A stretch of DNA of 64,000 bases from Mycolicibacterium litorale (GTDB lineage Bacteria > Actinomycetota > Actinomycetes > Mycobacteriales > Mycobacteriaceae): the NCBI RefSeq assembly GCF_010731695.1, contig NZ_AP022586.1, forward strand, positions 1,302,001 to 1,366,000, in the 5' to 3' direction. The position numbers and the translations under genes are program-made. Each line of letters starts with the position of its first letter. Positions within the stretch are counted from its first letter, which is position 1. Below the pieces are notes generated by a model, which saw only the letters and a program-made list of their open reading frames with translations, did no database searches and was not told the origin of the DNA. Below, in pieces: positions 1 to 10,448 of the stretch.

Positions 1-1
1 C

Positions 2-1078
2 GCAGTCGACGGTCAGATCGCAGCCGCAGCGTCGCGCTGGACCGCCCTGAGCAAAGGCCAGCTCTCCGCGCGCGTGGATCGGATCGTCGCTCGGGTGGAT
101 CCGGACGCCGTGCGCCGCCGGAAAGAAGCCGCCGAGCGGCGTGAGATCTGGGTCGCTGACCGCCTCGACGGCTTGTCGGACATCGGCGGGACGCTGTTCA
201 CCACCGCGGCCCACGCCCTCGACCAGCGGCTCAATGCCTTGGCGGCCACCGTCTGCGAGCACGATCCCCGCAATCGAGACCAGCGCCGCGCGGACGCGGT
301 GGAAGCCATGGTGGCCGGCGCCGACCGGATGGCATGCCGCTGCGACAACCCGGATTGCGCCGCCGGCGGGTTGACCGCGGGTCCGGTCGTCATCCACGTC
401 ATCGCCGACCAGCCGACCGTCGAGGGGACCAGTGACAACGAGGGGTCGCTGATCGGTGCCGACGGGCTACTGCCTCCGGAAGTCATCGCCGAGCAAGCCC
501 GGTCTTCCACGCTGCACCCGCTCACCCTGCCCGCCGACGCGCCACCGGAACCGCGGTACGCCCCGTCCCGGGCACTGGCCGAGTACGTCCGTTGCCGCGA
601 CCTGACGTGCCGATTCCCCGGCTGCGAGCGGCCCGCCGCGCGCACCGACCTCGACCACACGATTCCCCGCGGCTCCGGCGGGCCCACCCAGGCGGCGAAC
701 CTCAAGTGCCTGTGCCGGATGCACCACATGATCAAGACCTTCGGCGGCTGGAAGGATCAGCAGTTGCCCGACGGCACCGTCATCTGGGTGAGCCCCTCCG
801 GGCACACGTACGTCACCACCCCGGGCAGCGCCCTGCTGTTCCCCGGCTTGTGCGCACCCACCGCGCCGGTCGCGGGCAAGAAGTTCGACACCGTCGCCGG
901 TGACCGTAAGGCCAGAATGCCCCAGCGTCGCCGCACCCGGGCGCAGAACCGCGCCGCGGTTGTGGCGAAGGAGCGCGCTCACAACCGGGCGATGCGCCAG
1001 AAGAAGCGCCGGGAGACGCACGCATATCTGTCCGGCAACTCCACACCAGATCCCGGCGACGAGCCTCCGCCGTTCTGA
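2..1078 (+). CDS. HNH endonuclease, 13E12/DUF222 repeat family (5' end outside window)
   Basis: The reading frame is open from base 2 with no stop, so the gene begins before the window; the first internal start codon is GTG at 74. The C-terminal part carries an HNH nuclease module: a Cys-x4-Cys pair in CRDLTCRFPGC, then the catalytic-type LDHTIPRGSGG, then CLCRMHH. The upstream portion resembles the DUF222 domain that precedes HNH in the actinobacterial 13E12 family, and the tail is Arg/Lys-rich. These proteins are abundant in mycobacteria, often as repeated copies, and their role is not settled; they may be mobile-element related. A second, decayed copy lies at 33.3-34.0 kb on the minus strand. 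Family assignment is firm; nuclease activity is inferred. Confidence 0.85.
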   Translation, partial: AVDGQIAAAASRWTALSKGQLSARVDRIVARVDPDAVRRRKEAAERREIWVADRLDGLSDIGGTLFTTAAHALDQRLNALAATVCEHDPRNRDQRRADAVEAMVAGADRMACRCDNPDCAAGGLTAGPVVIHVIADQPTVEGTSDNEGSLIGADGLLPPEVIAEQARSSTLHPLTLPADAPPEPRYAPSRALAEYVRCRDLTCRFPGCERPAARTDLDHTIPRGSGGPTQAANLKCLCRMHHMIKTFGGWKDQQLPDGTVIWVSPSGHTYVTTPGSALLFPGLCAPTAPVAGKKFDTVAGDRKARMPQRRRTRAQNRAAVVAKERAHNRAMRQKKRRETHAYLSGNSTPDPGDEPPPF

Positions 1079-1151
1079 CGCCGCCGGCGACGGCACACTT
1101 TTCGGGTTTTCCACCCTTATGAGCGCTATGGCGGTCTGGCATGCTGATCAC

Positions 1152-1574
1152 ATGACCGATCCCTCGCAGTTCGGCAACACCCCTGACGGCACACCGCCCC
1201 CTCCGCCGGGAAGTTATCCGCCGCCGCCCGCCGGCACCGGATTCCCACCGTCGTCGTATCCGCCGCCGCCCGGCAATTACCCGCCGCCCTATTACGACCC
1301 GTCTGCGCCCTACGGTCGGCATCCGATGACCGGAGAGCCGTACTCGGACAAGTCGAAGTTCGTCGCCGGGCTTCTCCAGCTGGTCGGCCTGGTGGGCCTG
1401 GTCGGCATCGGCCGCATCTACCTCGGCCAGACCGGACTGGGCGTCGCCCAGCTGGTGGTCGGCCTCGTCACCTGCGGTATCGGTGCGGTCATCTGGGGCA
1501 TCATCGACGCGATCCTCATCTTCACCGACAAGGTCCGCGACCCGAATGGTCTCCCACTGCGTGATGGAACCTGA
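1152..1574 (+). CDS. TM2-domain membrane protein with Pro/Tyr-rich N-terminus
   Basis: A 140-residue protein. Roughly the first 55 residues are Pro/Gly/Tyr-rich with PPPPG and SYPPPP runs. Two hydrophobic helices follow, separated by GRIYLGQTGLG, the usual arrangement of TM2 domains, in which a short turn joins two membrane helices. The ATG at 1152 gives the usual N-terminus; in-frame ATGs at 1119 and 1128 are alternatives and no clear ribosome binding site separates them. The next gene starts inside its last codons, so the two are probably co-translated. Function unknown; TM2 proteins are small inner-membrane proteins of diverse context. Confidence 0.8.
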   Translation: MTDPSQFGNTPDGTPPPPPGSYPPPPAGTGFPPSSYPPPPGNYPPPYYDPSAPYGRHPMTGEPYSDKSKFVAGLLQLVGLVGLVGIGRIYLGQTGLGVAQLVVGLVTCGIGAVIWGIIDAILIFTDKVRDPNGLPLRDGT

Positions 1575-1977
1575 CGCTCCCGCACCCAGTCGCACGCCGC
1601 TGTACCTCACCCTGGGTACCGGCGCACTGTTCGCTGGTGCGCTGGCCTACATCGGGATCGCCGACCCGCACCGGCCGGGCTTCCTCGCCCCGCTCTGCCC
1701 GTTCAAAGCGCTGACGGGGTGGGACTGTCCGGCGTGTGGCGGGCTGCGCATGACGCACGACCTCCTGCACGGCGACCTCGCCGCGGCCGTCGCCGACAAC
1801 GTCTTCCTGCTCGTCGGGCTGCCTTTGCTGGCGATCTGGGCGCTGCTCCGGCGGCGACAGCGCAAACCCGTGATGCCGGTACCTGCCATCGCGGTGCTCG
1901 CGGTGGCGGTGCTGAGTTGGACCGTCGTGCGTAATCTGCCCGGGTTTCCGCTGGTCCCGACTTTGCTCGACGGGTAG
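1564..1977 (+). CDS. DUF2752 small membrane protein
   Basis: A 137-residue protein starting at ATG 1564, overlapping the TM2 gene by 11 bp, which suggests translational coupling. It has three predicted membrane segments. The central motif [23 protein letters not shown] contains the Cys-rich CPxCGGTR-like signature that defines DUF2752. The biochemical role is not known. The TM2/DUF2752 pair is conserved in mycobacteria upstream of pyk (Rv1615-Rv1616 region, from memory). A GTG at 1561, one codon upstream, is an alternative start. Confidence 0.82.
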   Translation: MEPDAPAPSRTPLYLTLGTGALFAGALAYIGIADPHRPGFLAPLCPFKALTGWDCPACGGLRMTHDLLHGDLAAAVADNVFLLVGLPLLAIWALLRRRQRKPVMPVPAIAVLAVAVLSWTVVRNLPGFPLVPTLLDG

Positions 1978-1994
1978 CCGGCCACCTGCGCTGA

Positions 1995-2050
1995 TACACT
2001 TGAACTTCGGGCCGCCGCAGTCCCGGCAACGAATTCCGGTACTGCGGAGG
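1995..2050 (+). promoter_or_regulatory. gltB leader: -10 element and hairpin touching the ribosome binding site
   Basis: TACACT at 1995-2000 fits the mycobacterial TANNNT -10 consensus and would place the transcript start near 2007. In the roughly 52-nt leader, CCGCAGT (2015-2021) pairs with ACTGCGG (2041-2047), and CCGG (2023-2026) pairs with CCGG (2036-2039) after one mismatch. The 3' arm runs into the GGAGG ribosome binding site (2046-2050). The sequence pattern is direct observation; a role in controlling translation is inference. Confidence 0.45.
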
Positions 2051-2059
2051 TGCACCTCA

Positions 2060-5000
2060 ATGCTCTATTCGGCTACCCCCAGCGCGCAGGGCCTCTACGA
2101 CCCCGAGCACGAGAAGGACTCGTGCGGCGTCGCCATGATCGCCGACATCCAGGGCAGACGGTCCCACTCCATCGTCGCCGACGGTCTCGTCGCCCTCGAA
2201 CACCTCGATCACCGCGGCGCGGCCGGCGCCGAGACCAACAGCGGCGACGGAGCTGGCATCCTGCTGCAACTGCCCGTCGAACTCTTCCGCGAGGTCCTCG
2301 ACTTCGAGCTCCCGCAGCCCACGGCCGACGGCTGCAACACGTTTGCCGCAGGCACCTGTTTTCTTCCGCAGGATCCGGCCGCGCGGGCCGAGGCCTGTCG
2401 GCGCATCGACGCGGTGGCCGCCGAAGAGGGCCTCGAGGTACTCGGCTGGCGGTCAGTCCCGGTCGACCCCGACGGCGCCGACGTCGGCGCCACCGCCCTC
2501 GGCGTCATGCCTTACATGGCTCAATTGTTCGTTGCCGCACCGGAAGTCGACGGCGCCCGCCCGGGCGGCATCGAACTCGACCGGCGCGTCTACCCGCTGC
2601 GCAAACGCGCCGAGACGTCGGCCGACGTGTACTTCCCGTCGCTGTCCAGCCGCACCATCGCCTACAAGGGCATGCTCACCACCGTGCAGCTGCCGCTGTT
2701 CTTCAGCGATCTGCGTGACGCCCGCTGCACCAGCGCGATCGCGATCGTCCACAGCCGCTTCTCCACCAACACCTTTCCGTCGTGGCCGCTGGCGCACCCG
2801 TTCCGGTTCGTCGCCCACAACGGCGAGATCAACACCGTGCGTGGCAACCGCAACCGCATGCACGCCCGCGAGGCGATGCTGGCCAGCGCCAACATCCCCG
2901 GCGACCTCAGCCGTCTTTCACCGATCTGCACACCGGACGCCTCGGACTCCGCGAGCTTCGACGAGGTTCTCGAACTGCTCCACCTCGGCGGCCGCAGCCT
3001 CCCCCATGCGGTGCTGATGATGATCCCCGAGGCCTGGGAGAACAACGCCTCGATGGACGCCGACGAGCGGGCGTTCTGGCAGTTCCACGCCTCGCTGATG
3101 GAGCCGTGGGACGGCCCGGCGTGCGTCACGTTCACCGACGGCACGCTGGTCGGAGCCGTGTTGGACCGCAACGGATTACGGCCCGGCCGGTGGTGGCGCA
3201 CCATCGACGACCGGATCATCCTCGCCAGTGAGAGCGGCGTGCTCGACGTGCCGTCCGGGCAGATCGTCGCCAAGGGCCGGTTGCAGCCGGGCAAGATGCT
3301 GCTCGTCGACACGGCCGCGGGCCGCATCGTCAGCGACGACGAGATCAAGCTCGAGCTGTCACAGGCCGAGGCCTACCGCGAATGGCTGCACGCCGGGCTG
3401 CTCGAACTCGCGACGCTGCCCGAGCGGGTCCGCGTACAGCCCAACCACGAATCGGTGGTGCGGCGCCAGATCGCCTTCGGCTACACCGAGGAGGAGTTGC
3501 GCATCCTCATCACGCCGATGGCGGCCTCCGGGGCCGAACCGCTGGGGTCGATGGGCACCGACACACCGACTGCGGTGCTCTCCGAACGGTCACGGCCGCT
3601 CTACGACTACTTCGTCGAACTCTTCGCCCAGGTCACCAACCCGCCGTTGGACGCCATCCGCGAGGAGGTGGTCACCAGCATGGCCCGCGTCATGGGTCCC
3701 GAGCAGAACCTGCTCGAGCCGACGGCGGCGTCGTGTCGGCAAATCCTGCTGAAGTGGCCGGTGCTCGACAACGACGAACTCAACAAGATCGTCCACATCA
3801 ACGACGACGGTGAGCATCCGGGCCTGCGGGCGGTGGTGCTCAAGGGGCTCTACGACGTCGAACGCGGTGGCGAGGGGCTGGCCGAGGCGCTCGACGAACT
3901 GCGCTGTCGCGCAAGCGCAGCCATCACCGAAGGCGCACGCACGCTGGTGATCTCGGATCGCGACTCCGACCACACCCGCGCACCGATCCCGTCGCTGCTC
4001 GCCGTGTCCGCCGTGCACCACCACCTCGTGCGGACCAAGCAGCGCACCAAGGTGGCGTTGGTCGTGGAGTCCGGCGATGCCCGCGAGGTGCACCACATCG
4101 CGATGCTGATCGGCTTCGGCGCCGCCGCGGTCAACCCGTACCTCGCCTTCGAAACCATCGAGGACCTGATCCGCGAGGGTGAGCTAACCGGCATCGAAAC
4201 CGCTGCCGCCGTGCGCAATTACCTCAAGGCGCTCGGCAAGGGGGTGACGAAGGTGATGAGCAAGATGGGTATCTCCACCGTCGCCTCGTACACCGCCGCC
4301 CAGGCGTTCGAGGCGGTCGGCATCGACCGTGACGTCATCGACGAGTACTTCACCGGCACGCCCACCCAGCTGGGCGGCATCGGTCTCGACGTCATCGCCG
4401 AGGAGGTCAAGCTCCGCCACCGCCGGGCGTACCCGGAGAACCCGACCGAGCGGGTCCACCGCCGGCTCGAGGTCGGCGGGGAGTACGCGTTCCGCCGCGA
4501 GGGTGAGCTGCACCTGTTCAGCCCGGAAGTCGTCTTCCTGCTGCAGCATTCGACGCGCACCGGCCGCCAGGACGTCTTCCGGCAGTACTCCGAGGAGGTC
4601 GACCGGCTCTCCCGCGACGGCGGCACACTGCGCGGGTTGTTCGACTTCAAGAAGGGCGCACGGCCCCCGGTGCCGCTCGACGAGGTGGAACCGGCCGCCG
4701 AGATCGTCAAACGCTTCAGCACCGGGGCCATGAGCTACGGCTCCATCAGTGCCGAGGCCCACGAGACGATGGCGATCGCCATGAACAATCTCGGCGGCCG
4801 CTCGAACAGTGGCGAGGGCGGAGAGGATGTCGACCGGCTCTACGACCCGAGCCGCCGCAGCGCGGTCAAACAGGTCGCCAGCGGCCGGTTCGGTGTCACC
4901 AGCGACTACCTCGTGAACGCCACCGACATCCAGATCAAGATGGCGCAGGGCGCGAAACCCGGTGAGGGCGGCCAACTCCCGGGCTACAAGGTGTACCCGA

Positions 5001-6619
5001 ACATCGCCAAGACCCGGCATTCGACGCCGGGGGTCGGGCTGATCTCACCGCCGCCGCACCACGACATCTATTCGATCGAGGACCTGGCGCAGCTGATCCA
5101 CGATCTGAAGAACGCCAACGACCAGGCCCGCGTCCACGTGAAGCTCGTCAGCAGCGTCGGCGTGGGGACGGTCGCGGCCGGGGTGTCCAAGGCCCACGCC
5201 GACGTGGTGCTCATCTCCGGTCACGACGGTGGCACCGGCGCTGCCCCGTTGACCAGCCTCAAACACGCCGGGGCACCCTGGGAGATCGGCCTCGCCGACG
5301 CCCAGCAGACCCTGGTGCTCAACGGGCTTCGCGACCGCATCACCGTGCAGTGCGACGGCGGGATGCGCACTGCCCGCGACGTGATGGTCGCGATGCTGCT
5401 GGGCGCAGAGGAGTTCGGGTTCGCCACGGCCCCGCTGGTGGTCGCCGGGTGCATCATGATGCGGGTCTGCCACCTCGACACGTGCCCGGTCGGCGTGGCC
5501 ACCCAGAACCCCGAGTTGCGAGCCCGGTTCAACGGGAAGCCCGAGTTCGTCGAGAACTTCTTCATGTTCATCGCCGAGGACATCCGCCACCACCTCGCCG
5601 AGCTGGGTTTCCGCAGCGTCGACGAGGCCGTCGGCCACGCCGAGATGCTCGACACCGCAACCGGAGTGGAGCACTGGAAGAGCAAGGGGCTCGACCTCAC
5701 ACCGATCTTCGCCACCCCCACCAACGCGCACGACGGCGAGACGACCCAGCGGCGCAAGGTCAAAGACCAGTACCACGCCTTGGATCAGGCGCTCGATCAA
5801 ACCCTCATCCAGCTGTCCGAGGGCGCGCTGGAAGACGCTCATCCGGTCACCCTCGAATTGCCGATCCGCAACGTCAACCGCACGGTGGGCACCCTGCTCG
5901 GCGCAGAGGTGACCCGCCGCTACGGCGCCGCCGGACTGCCCGACGACACCATCCGTGTCACGCTCACCGGCTCGGCGGGGCAGTCGATCGGCGCGTTCCT
6001 TCCGCCCGGTATCACGATCGAATTGGTCGGCGATGCGAACGATTACGTGGGCAAGGGTCTTTCGGGCGGCGGGATCATCGTCAAACCCGCCGACGACGTG
6101 CTGTTCCTACCCGAGGACAACGTCATCGCCGGCAACACCCTGCTCTACGGCGCCACCTCGGGTGAGGTGTTCCTGCGGGGCAAGGTCGGGGAACGGTTCT
6201 GCGCGCGCAACTCCGGGGCGCTGGCCGTGGTCGAGGGCGTCGGCGACCACGCCTGCGAGTACATGACCGGCGGCCGGGTGGTGGTGCTCGGCCGGACGGG
6301 TCGCAACATGGCCGCCGGGATGTCCGGCGGTATCGCCTACGTGCTCGGGCTCAACCCGGCCAAGGTCAACACCGCCATGGTGGAGTTGCAGCGGCTGGAA
6401 CCCGAGGATCTGGTCTGGTTGCACGATGTCGTGACCCGGCACGCCGCACACACCGGCAGCACGGTGGCCACCTCGGTGCTGTCGGACTGGCCGCGCCGCA
6501 GCGCCCAGTTCACCAAGGTCATGCCCACCGACTACCAGCGCGTCCTGCAGGCCACCCGGATGGCCAAGGCCGAGGGCCGCGACGTCGACACCGCGATCAT
6601 GGAGGCCAGCCGTGGCTGA
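2060..6619 (+). CDS. gltB: Glutamate synthase (NADPH) large subunit
   Basis: A 1519-residue protein, the normal length for GltB. It makes two glutamates from glutamine plus 2-oxoglutarate, working with GltD. The start at ATG 2060 follows a GCGGAGG ribosome binding site and leaves a 21-residue propeptide before Cys22 ([11 protein letters not shown]), the nucleophile of the N-terminal type 2 amidotransferase domain (to about residue 430). The FMN-binding synthase domain follows at about 800-1210 with the 3Fe-4S motif C-x5-C-x4-C beginning at Cys1131. A GXGXG beta-helix domain ends the protein (about 1270-1480). The gene overlaps gltD by 8 bp. M. tuberculosis carries gltBD elsewhere; this position resembles M. 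smegmatis, from memory. Confidence 0.97.
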   Translation: MLYSATPSAQGLYDPEHEKDSCGVAMIADIQGRRSHSIVADGLVALEHLDHRGAAGAETNSGDGAGILLQLPVELFREVLDFELPQPTADGCNTFAAGTCFLPQDPAARAEACRRIDAVAAEEGLEVLGWRSVPVDPDGADVGATALGVMPYMAQLFVAAPEVDGARPGGIELDRRVYPLRKRAETSADVYFPSLSSRTIAYKGMLTTVQLPLFFSDLRDARCTSAIAIVHSRFSTNTFPSWPLAHPFRFVAHNGEINTVRGNRNRMHAREAMLASANIPGDLSRLSPICTPDASDSASFDEVLELLHLGGRSLPHAVLMMIPEAWENNASMDADERAFWQFHASLMEPWDGPACVTFTDGTLVGAVLDRNGLRPGRWWRTIDDRIILASESGVLDVPSGQIVAKGRLQPGKMLLVDTAAGRIVSDDEIKLELSQAEAYREWLHAGLLELATLPERVRVQPNHESVVRRQIAFGYTEEELRILITPMAASGAEPLGSMGTDTPTAVLSERSRPLYDYFVELFAQVTNPPLDAIREEVVTSMARVMGPEQNLLEPTAASCRQILLKWPVLDNDELNKIVHINDDGEHPGLRAVVLKGLYDVERGGEGLAEALDELRCRASAAITEGARTLVISDRDSDHTRAPIPSLLAVSAVHHHLVRTKQRTKVALVVESGDAREVHHIAMLIGFGAAAVNPYLAFETIEDLIREGELTGIETAAAVRNYLKALGKGVTKVMSKMGISTVASYTAAQAFEAVGIDRDVIDEYFTGTPTQLGGIGLDVIAEEVKLRHRRAYPENPTERVHRRLEVGGEYAFRREGELHLFSPEVVFLLQHSTRTGRQDVFRQYSEEVDRLSRDGGTLRGLFDFKKGARPPVPLDEVEPAAEIVKRFSTGAMSYGSISAEAHETMAIAMNNLGGRSNSGEGGEDVDRLYDPSRRSAVKQVASGRFGVTSDYLVNATDIQIKMAQGAKPGEGGQLPGYKVYPNIAKTRHSTPGVGLISPPPHHDIYSIEDLAQLIHDLKNANDQARVHVKLVSSVGVGTVAAGVSKAHADVVLISGHDGGTGAAPLTSLKHAGAPWEIGLADAQQTLVLNGLRDRITVQCDGGMRTARDVMVAMLLGAEEFGFATAPLVVAGCIMMRVCHLDTCPVGVATQNPELRARFNGKPEFVENFFMFIAEDIRHHLAELGFRSVDEAVGHAEMLDTATGVEHWKSKGLDLTPIFATPTNAHDGETTQRRKVKDQYHALDQALDQTLIQLSEGALEDAHPVTLELPIRNVNRTVGTLLGAEVTRRYGAAGLPDDTIRVTLTGSAGQSIGAFLPPGITIELVGDANDYVGKGLSGGGIIVKPADDVLFLPEDNVIAGNTLLYGATSGEVFLRGKVGERFCARNSGALAVVEGVGDHACEYMTGGRVVVLGRTGRNMAAGMSGGIAYVLGLNPAKVNTAMVELQRLEPEDLVWLHDVVTRHAAHTGSTVATSVLSDWPRRSAQFTKVMPTDYQRVLQATRMAKAEGRDVDTAIMEASRG

Positions 6620-8120
6620 TCCCACCGGATTCCTGAAGGTCCCGAAAGTCGAGGCCGCCAAGCGGCCCGTCGACGAGCGGGTCGGCGACTGGCGCGAGGT
6701 CTACGAACGCCAGCCGCTGCCCGAGCGTGCCGACGAGGTGTCTCAGCAGGCGCGTCGCTGCATGGACTGCGGAATCCCGTTCTGCCACTCAGGTTCCGCC
6801 GGCTGTCCGCTGGGCAACCTGATCCCCGAGTGGAACGATCTGGTGCGCCGCGGTCGCTGGGACGCCGCCAGTGAACGCCTGCACGCCACGAACAACTTCC
6901 CGGAATTCACCGGCCGGTTGTGCCCGGCGCCGTGTGAGGCCGCCTGCGTGCTGTCGATCAGCGAGGACCACACCGGCGGCAGCGTCACGATCAAACGCAT
7001 CGAGAACACCATCGCCGACCAGTCGTGGGCGCTGGGGCTCGTCGAGCCGCAGCCGGCGTCGATCAGGACCGGCAAGCGGGTCGCGGTCGTCGGATCGGGG
7101 CCGGCCGGGCTGGCGGCCGCCCAGCAGCTCACCCGAGCCGGCCACGACGTCACCGTCTTCGAACGCGACGACCGCATCGGCGGGCTGATGCGGTACGGCA
7201 TCCCCGAATACAAGCTGGAGAAGAAGACACTCGACCAACGGCTGGCGCAGATGCGCGCCGAAGGCACCCGGTTCGTCACCGACTGCGAGGTCGGCGTCGA
7301 CCTGACCGTCGAGCAATTGCGTGAGCGGCACGACGCGGTGGTGCTGGCGGTCGGCGCGCTGCGCGCCCGCGACAACGACGTGGAGGGCCGGGACCTCGAC
7401 GGCGTGCACCTGGCGATGGAGCATCTCGTGCCCGCCAACAAGGAGTGCGAAGGAGACGGCCCCTCGCCGCTGTCGGCCCGCGACAAACACGTCGTGATCA
7501 TCGGCGGCGGTGACACCGGCGCCGACTGCCTGGGCACCGCGCACCGTCAGGGCGCGACGTCGGTCACCCAGCTCGACTACAACCCGGAGCCGCCCGAGGC
7601 GCGCGACGACACGCGCACGCCCTGGCCCACCTGGCCGCTCGTGCTGCGCACGCGGCTGTCCCCGGCCCACGCCGAGGGCGGTCACCGCCGCTACCAGGTG
7701 GCCGTCCAGCGGTTCCTGGGCGACGAGCGCGGACACGTGCGGGCAATGGAGATCGCCGAGGTCAAGGTCGAGCGCGACGCCGAGGGCCGCCGCCGCATCG
7801 TCCCCGTCGGCGAGACGCTGGAGATCCCCTGCGACATGGCGCTGCTGGCCATCGGGTTCGACGGGGTTGAGCACATGCCGCTGCTCGACGGGCTCGGGCT
7901 GACGCTGAACAGCCGGGGCGCGCTGCCCTGCGGCAGCGACTGGCAGACCGACGCCCCGGGCGTGTTCGTCTGCGGCGACGCCCATCGTGGCGCCTCGCTG
8001 ATCGTGTGGGCGATCGCCGAAGGGCGCAGCGCCGCACACGCCGTCGACGCCTACTTGATGGGGGAGTCGGACCTGCCCGCCCCGGTGCGGCCCGGTGCCC
8101 TCCCTCTGGCCGTCGTCTGA
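6612..8120 (+). CDS. gltD: Glutamate synthase (NADPH) small subunit
   Basis: A 502-residue flavoprotein that passes electrons from NADPH through FAD and two 4Fe-4S clusters to GltB. Cys50, Cys53, Cys58 and Cys65 form the first N-terminal cysteine group, and a second group occurs near residue 100 in [10 protein letters not shown]. The FAD dinucleotide fold is [13 protein letters not shown] near residue 158 and the NADPH fold is GGGDTGADC near residue 298. The GTG start at 6612 lies inside the last codons of gltB, so translation is coupled. Length and motifs match the family throughout. Confidence 0.96.
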   Translation: MADPTGFLKVPKVEAAKRPVDERVGDWREVYERQPLPERADEVSQQARRCMDCGIPFCHSGSAGCPLGNLIPEWNDLVRRGRWDAASERLHATNNFPEFTGRLCPAPCEAACVLSISEDHTGGSVTIKRIENTIADQSWALGLVEPQPASIRTGKRVAVVGSGPAGLAAAQQLTRAGHDVTVFERDDRIGGLMRYGIPEYKLEKKTLDQRLAQMRAEGTRFVTDCEVGVDLTVEQLRERHDAVVLAVGALRARDNDVEGRDLDGVHLAMEHLVPANKECEGDGPSPLSARDKHVVIIGGGDTGADCLGTAHRQGATSVTQLDYNPEPPEARDDTRTPWPTWPLVLRTRLSPAHAEGGHRRYQVAVQRFLGDERGHVRAMEIAEVKVERDAEGRRRIVPVGETLEIPCDMALLAIGFDGVEHMPLLDGLGLTLNSRGALPCGSDWQTDAPGVFVCGDAHRGASLIVWAIAEGRSAAHAVDAYLMGESDLPAPVRPGALPLAVV

Positions 8121-8133
8121 ATCGATCAACGAC

Positions 8134-8139
8134 TACGAT
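8134..8139 (+). promoter_or_regulatory. Putative -10 element of pyk (near-leaderless)
   Basis: TACGAT fits the mycobacterial TANNNT -10 consensus. A transcript starting about 7 bases downstream would begin within about 2 nt of the GTG start codon at 8148. There is no ribosome binding site in the 27-bp gap after gltD, which agrees with a leaderless mRNA. No -35 element is evident. Confidence 0.4.
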
Positions 8140-8147
8140 GAGTCAAC

Positions 8148-9566
8148 GTGAATAGACGCGGGAAAATCGTTTGCACCCTGGGCCCCGCCACGGCCTCCGA
8201 CGAGGCGGTGCGGGCCCTGGTCGAGTCCGGGATGGATGTCGCGCGGCTCAATTTCAGCCACGGTGACTACCCCGATCACGAGGCCAACTACAAGCGGGTC
8301 CGCGCGGCTTCCGATCACACCGGGCACGCCGTCGGCATCCTCGCCGACCTGCAGGGGCCCAAGATCCGGCTGGGCCGGTTCGCCGACGGGCCGACCGTCT
8401 GGGCCAACGGAGAGAAAATCCGGATCACCGTCGACGACATCGAGGGCAGCCACGACCGGGTGTCCACGACGTACAAGCGCTTGGCCGAGGACGCCACACC
8501 GGGGGACCGCGTGCTGGTCGACGACGGCAACGTCGCACTGGTGGTCACCGGGATCGAGGGCACCGACGTCATCTGCGAGGTCACCGAGGGCGGCAAGGTC
8601 AGCAACAACAAGGGCATGTCGCTGCCCGGGATGAACGTGTCGGCGCCTGCGCTGTCGGAGAAGGACATCGAGGACCTCGAGTTCGCGGTGCGCCTGGGCG
8701 TCGACCTGATCGCGCTGTCGTTCGTGCGGTCCCCGGCCGACATCGAACTCGTCCACGAGGTGATGGACCGGGTGGGCCGGCGGGTCCCCGTCATCGCCAA
8801 GCTCGAGAAGCCCGAGGCGATCGACAACCTCGAGGCGATCGTGCTGGCGTTCGACGCGATCATGGTCGCCCGCGGTGACCTGGGCGTCGAACTGCCGCTC
8901 GAGGAGGTGCCGCTCGTCCAGAAGCGCGCCATCCAGATGGCAAGGGAGAACGCCAAACCCGTCATCGTCGCCACGCAGATGCTGGAGTCGATGATCGAGA
9001 ACTCGCGGCCCACCCGCGCCGAGGCGTCCGACGTCGCCAACGCGGTGCTCGACGGCGCCGACGCCGTGATGCTCTCGGGTGAGACGTCGGTGGGCAAGTT
9101 TCCGCTGGAGGCGGTGCGCACGATGGCGCGCATCATCTCCGCCGTCGAGGAGAACTCGGTCGTCGTCCCGCCGCTGACCCACGTGCCGCGCACCAAGCGC
9201 GGCGTGATCTCCTACGCCGCCCGCGACATCGGGGAGCGATTGGACGCCAAGGCGCTGGTGGCGTTCACCCAGTCCGGCGACACCGTGCGGCGGCTCGCGC
9301 GGCTGCACACGCCGCTGCCGGTGCTGGCGTTCACCGCGCTGCCCGAGGTGCGCAGCCAGCTGGCGCTGACCTGGGGTACCGAGACGTTCATCGTGCCGCA
9401 CATCCAGACCACCGACGGCATGATCCGGCAGGTCGACAAGTCGCTGCTGGAGCTGGGCCGCTACAAGCGGGGTGACCTCGTGGTCATCGTCGCGGGCGCG
9501 CCGCCGGGCACAGTAGGCTCCACGAATCTGATCCACGTGCACCGGATCGGGGAGGACGACGTCTAA
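8148..9566 (+). CDS. pyk: Pyruvate kinase
   Basis: A 472-residue cytosolic glycolytic enzyme that transfers phosphate from phosphoenolpyruvate to ADP. The N-terminus RRGKIVCTLGPAT is the canonical start of the barrel domain and LNFSHG follows. The catalytic lysine lies in VIAKLEKPEAI (Lys218), and MVARGDLGVELP and ATQMLESMI are the divalent-metal and substrate regions. The C-terminal domain ends with GDLVVIVAGAPPGTVGSTN. Length is typical for actinobacterial Pyk. The GTG at 8148 is the only start that preserves the conserved N-terminus. It lies downstream of gltBD and 18 bp upstream of tesB. Confidence 0.97.
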   Translation: MNRRGKIVCTLGPATASDEAVRALVESGMDVARLNFSHGDYPDHEANYKRVRAASDHTGHAVGILADLQGPKIRLGRFADGPTVWANGEKIRITVDDIEGSHDRVSTTYKRLAEDATPGDRVLVDDGNVALVVTGIEGTDVICEVTEGGKVSNNKGMSLPGMNVSAPALSEKDIEDLEFAVRLGVDLIALSFVRSPADIELVHEVMDRVGRRVPVIAKLEKPEAIDNLEAIVLAFDAIMVARGDLGVELPLEEVPLVQKRAIQMARENAKPVIVATQMLESMIENSRPTRAEASDVANAVLDGADAVMLSGETSVGKFPLEAVRTMARIISAVEENSVVVPPLTHVPRTKRGVISYAARDIGERLDAKALVAFTQSGDTVRRLARLHTPLPVLAFTALPEVRSQLALTWGTETFIVPHIQTTDGMIRQVDKSLLELGRYKRGDLVVIVAGAPPGTVGSTNLIHVHRIGEDDV

Positions 9567-9584
9567 GACCGCCTAGGAGGCCCA

Positions 9585-10448
9585 GTGTCCAGCTCCGACT
9601 TCCAGGAGCTACTCGGCATATTGGACCTCCGGCGCATGGACGACGACACGTTCGTCGGCTCGCACCCGAGCAAGAACCCGGTCCGCACGTTCGGCGGCCA
9701 GATGATGGCGCAGGCGTTCGTCGCGGCCGGCCGCACCGTCGACCACCGCATCTCGCCCAGCGCGCTGTCGGCGCATTTCATCGCAGGCGGCGACCCGGAG
9801 CGGGATCTGGAGTTCCGGGTTCACCGGTTGCGCGACGAACGGCGGTTCGCCAACCGCCGCGTCGACGTGTGTCAGGGCGACGAGCTGCTGACCACCACGA
9901 TGGTGTCGTACATGAACGGCGGCCGCGGCCTCGAGCACGGCGTCGCCGCCCCGCAGGTCCCCGGGCCCGAGGAGCTGCCGAAGATCGGTGAGCTGCTGCG
10001 CGGCTACGAGGAGACCGTGCCGCACTTCGTCAACGCACTGCGGCCGATCGAGTGGCGCTACACCAACGATCCTGCCTGGGTGATGCGCGACAAGGGGGAG
10101 CGGCTCGACCACAACCGGGTGTGGCTGAAGACCGAGGGGCCGATGCCGGACGATCCGGTGTTGCACGCCGCGGCCCTGGTCTATTCGTCGGACACCACCG
10201 TGCTCGACTCGATCATCACCACCCACGGGCTGTCATGGGGTTTCGACCGCATCTTCGCGGTGACGATGAACCACTCGGTGTGGTTCCACCGGCCGGTGCA
10301 GTTCGACGAGTGGGTGCTGTACGCGACGTCCTCGCCGGTGGCCGCCGAATCGCGCGGCCTGGGCACCGGCCACTTCTTCGACCGGGCCGGTGCCCTGCTC
10401 GCGACGGTCACGTCGGACGCGATCGTGAAGTACTTCCCCGGCCGCTAA
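9585..10448 (+). CDS. tesB: Acyl-CoA thioesterase II
   Basis: A 287-residue double-hotdog thioesterase that hydrolyses acyl-CoA to free fatty acid and CoA. The TesB signature is visible: an N-terminal hotdog with RTFGGQMMAQAFVAA, and a C-terminal half with DTTVLDS and MNHSVWFHRPVQFDEWVLY. The GTG start at 9585 is supported by AGGAGG at 9575-9580. It follows pyk by 18 bp and corresponds to the pykA-tesB1 pair of M. tuberculosis. Its 3' end overlaps the convergent DUF4190 gene by 4 bp. Substrate chain length cannot be read from the sequence. Confidence 0.93.
   Translation: MSSSDFQELLGILDLRRMDDDTFVGSHPSKNPVRTFGGQMMAQAFVAAGRTVDHRISPSALSAHFIAGGDPERDLEFRVHRLRDERRFANRRVDVCQGDELLTTTMVSYMNGGRGLEHGVAAPQVPGPEELPKIGELLRGYEETVPHFVNALRPIEWRYTNDPAWVMRDKGERLDHNRVWLKTEGPMPDDPVLHAAALVYSSDTTVLDSIITTHGLSWGFDRIFAVTMNHSVWFHRPVQFDEWVLYATSSPVAAESRGLGTGHFFDRAGALLATVTSDAIVKYFPGR

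Noticed and set aside
8133..9542. 469-codon antisense frame over pyk
   Set aside because: Same GC-bias effect; low-complexity His/Arg/Gly/Asp composition and no start context.
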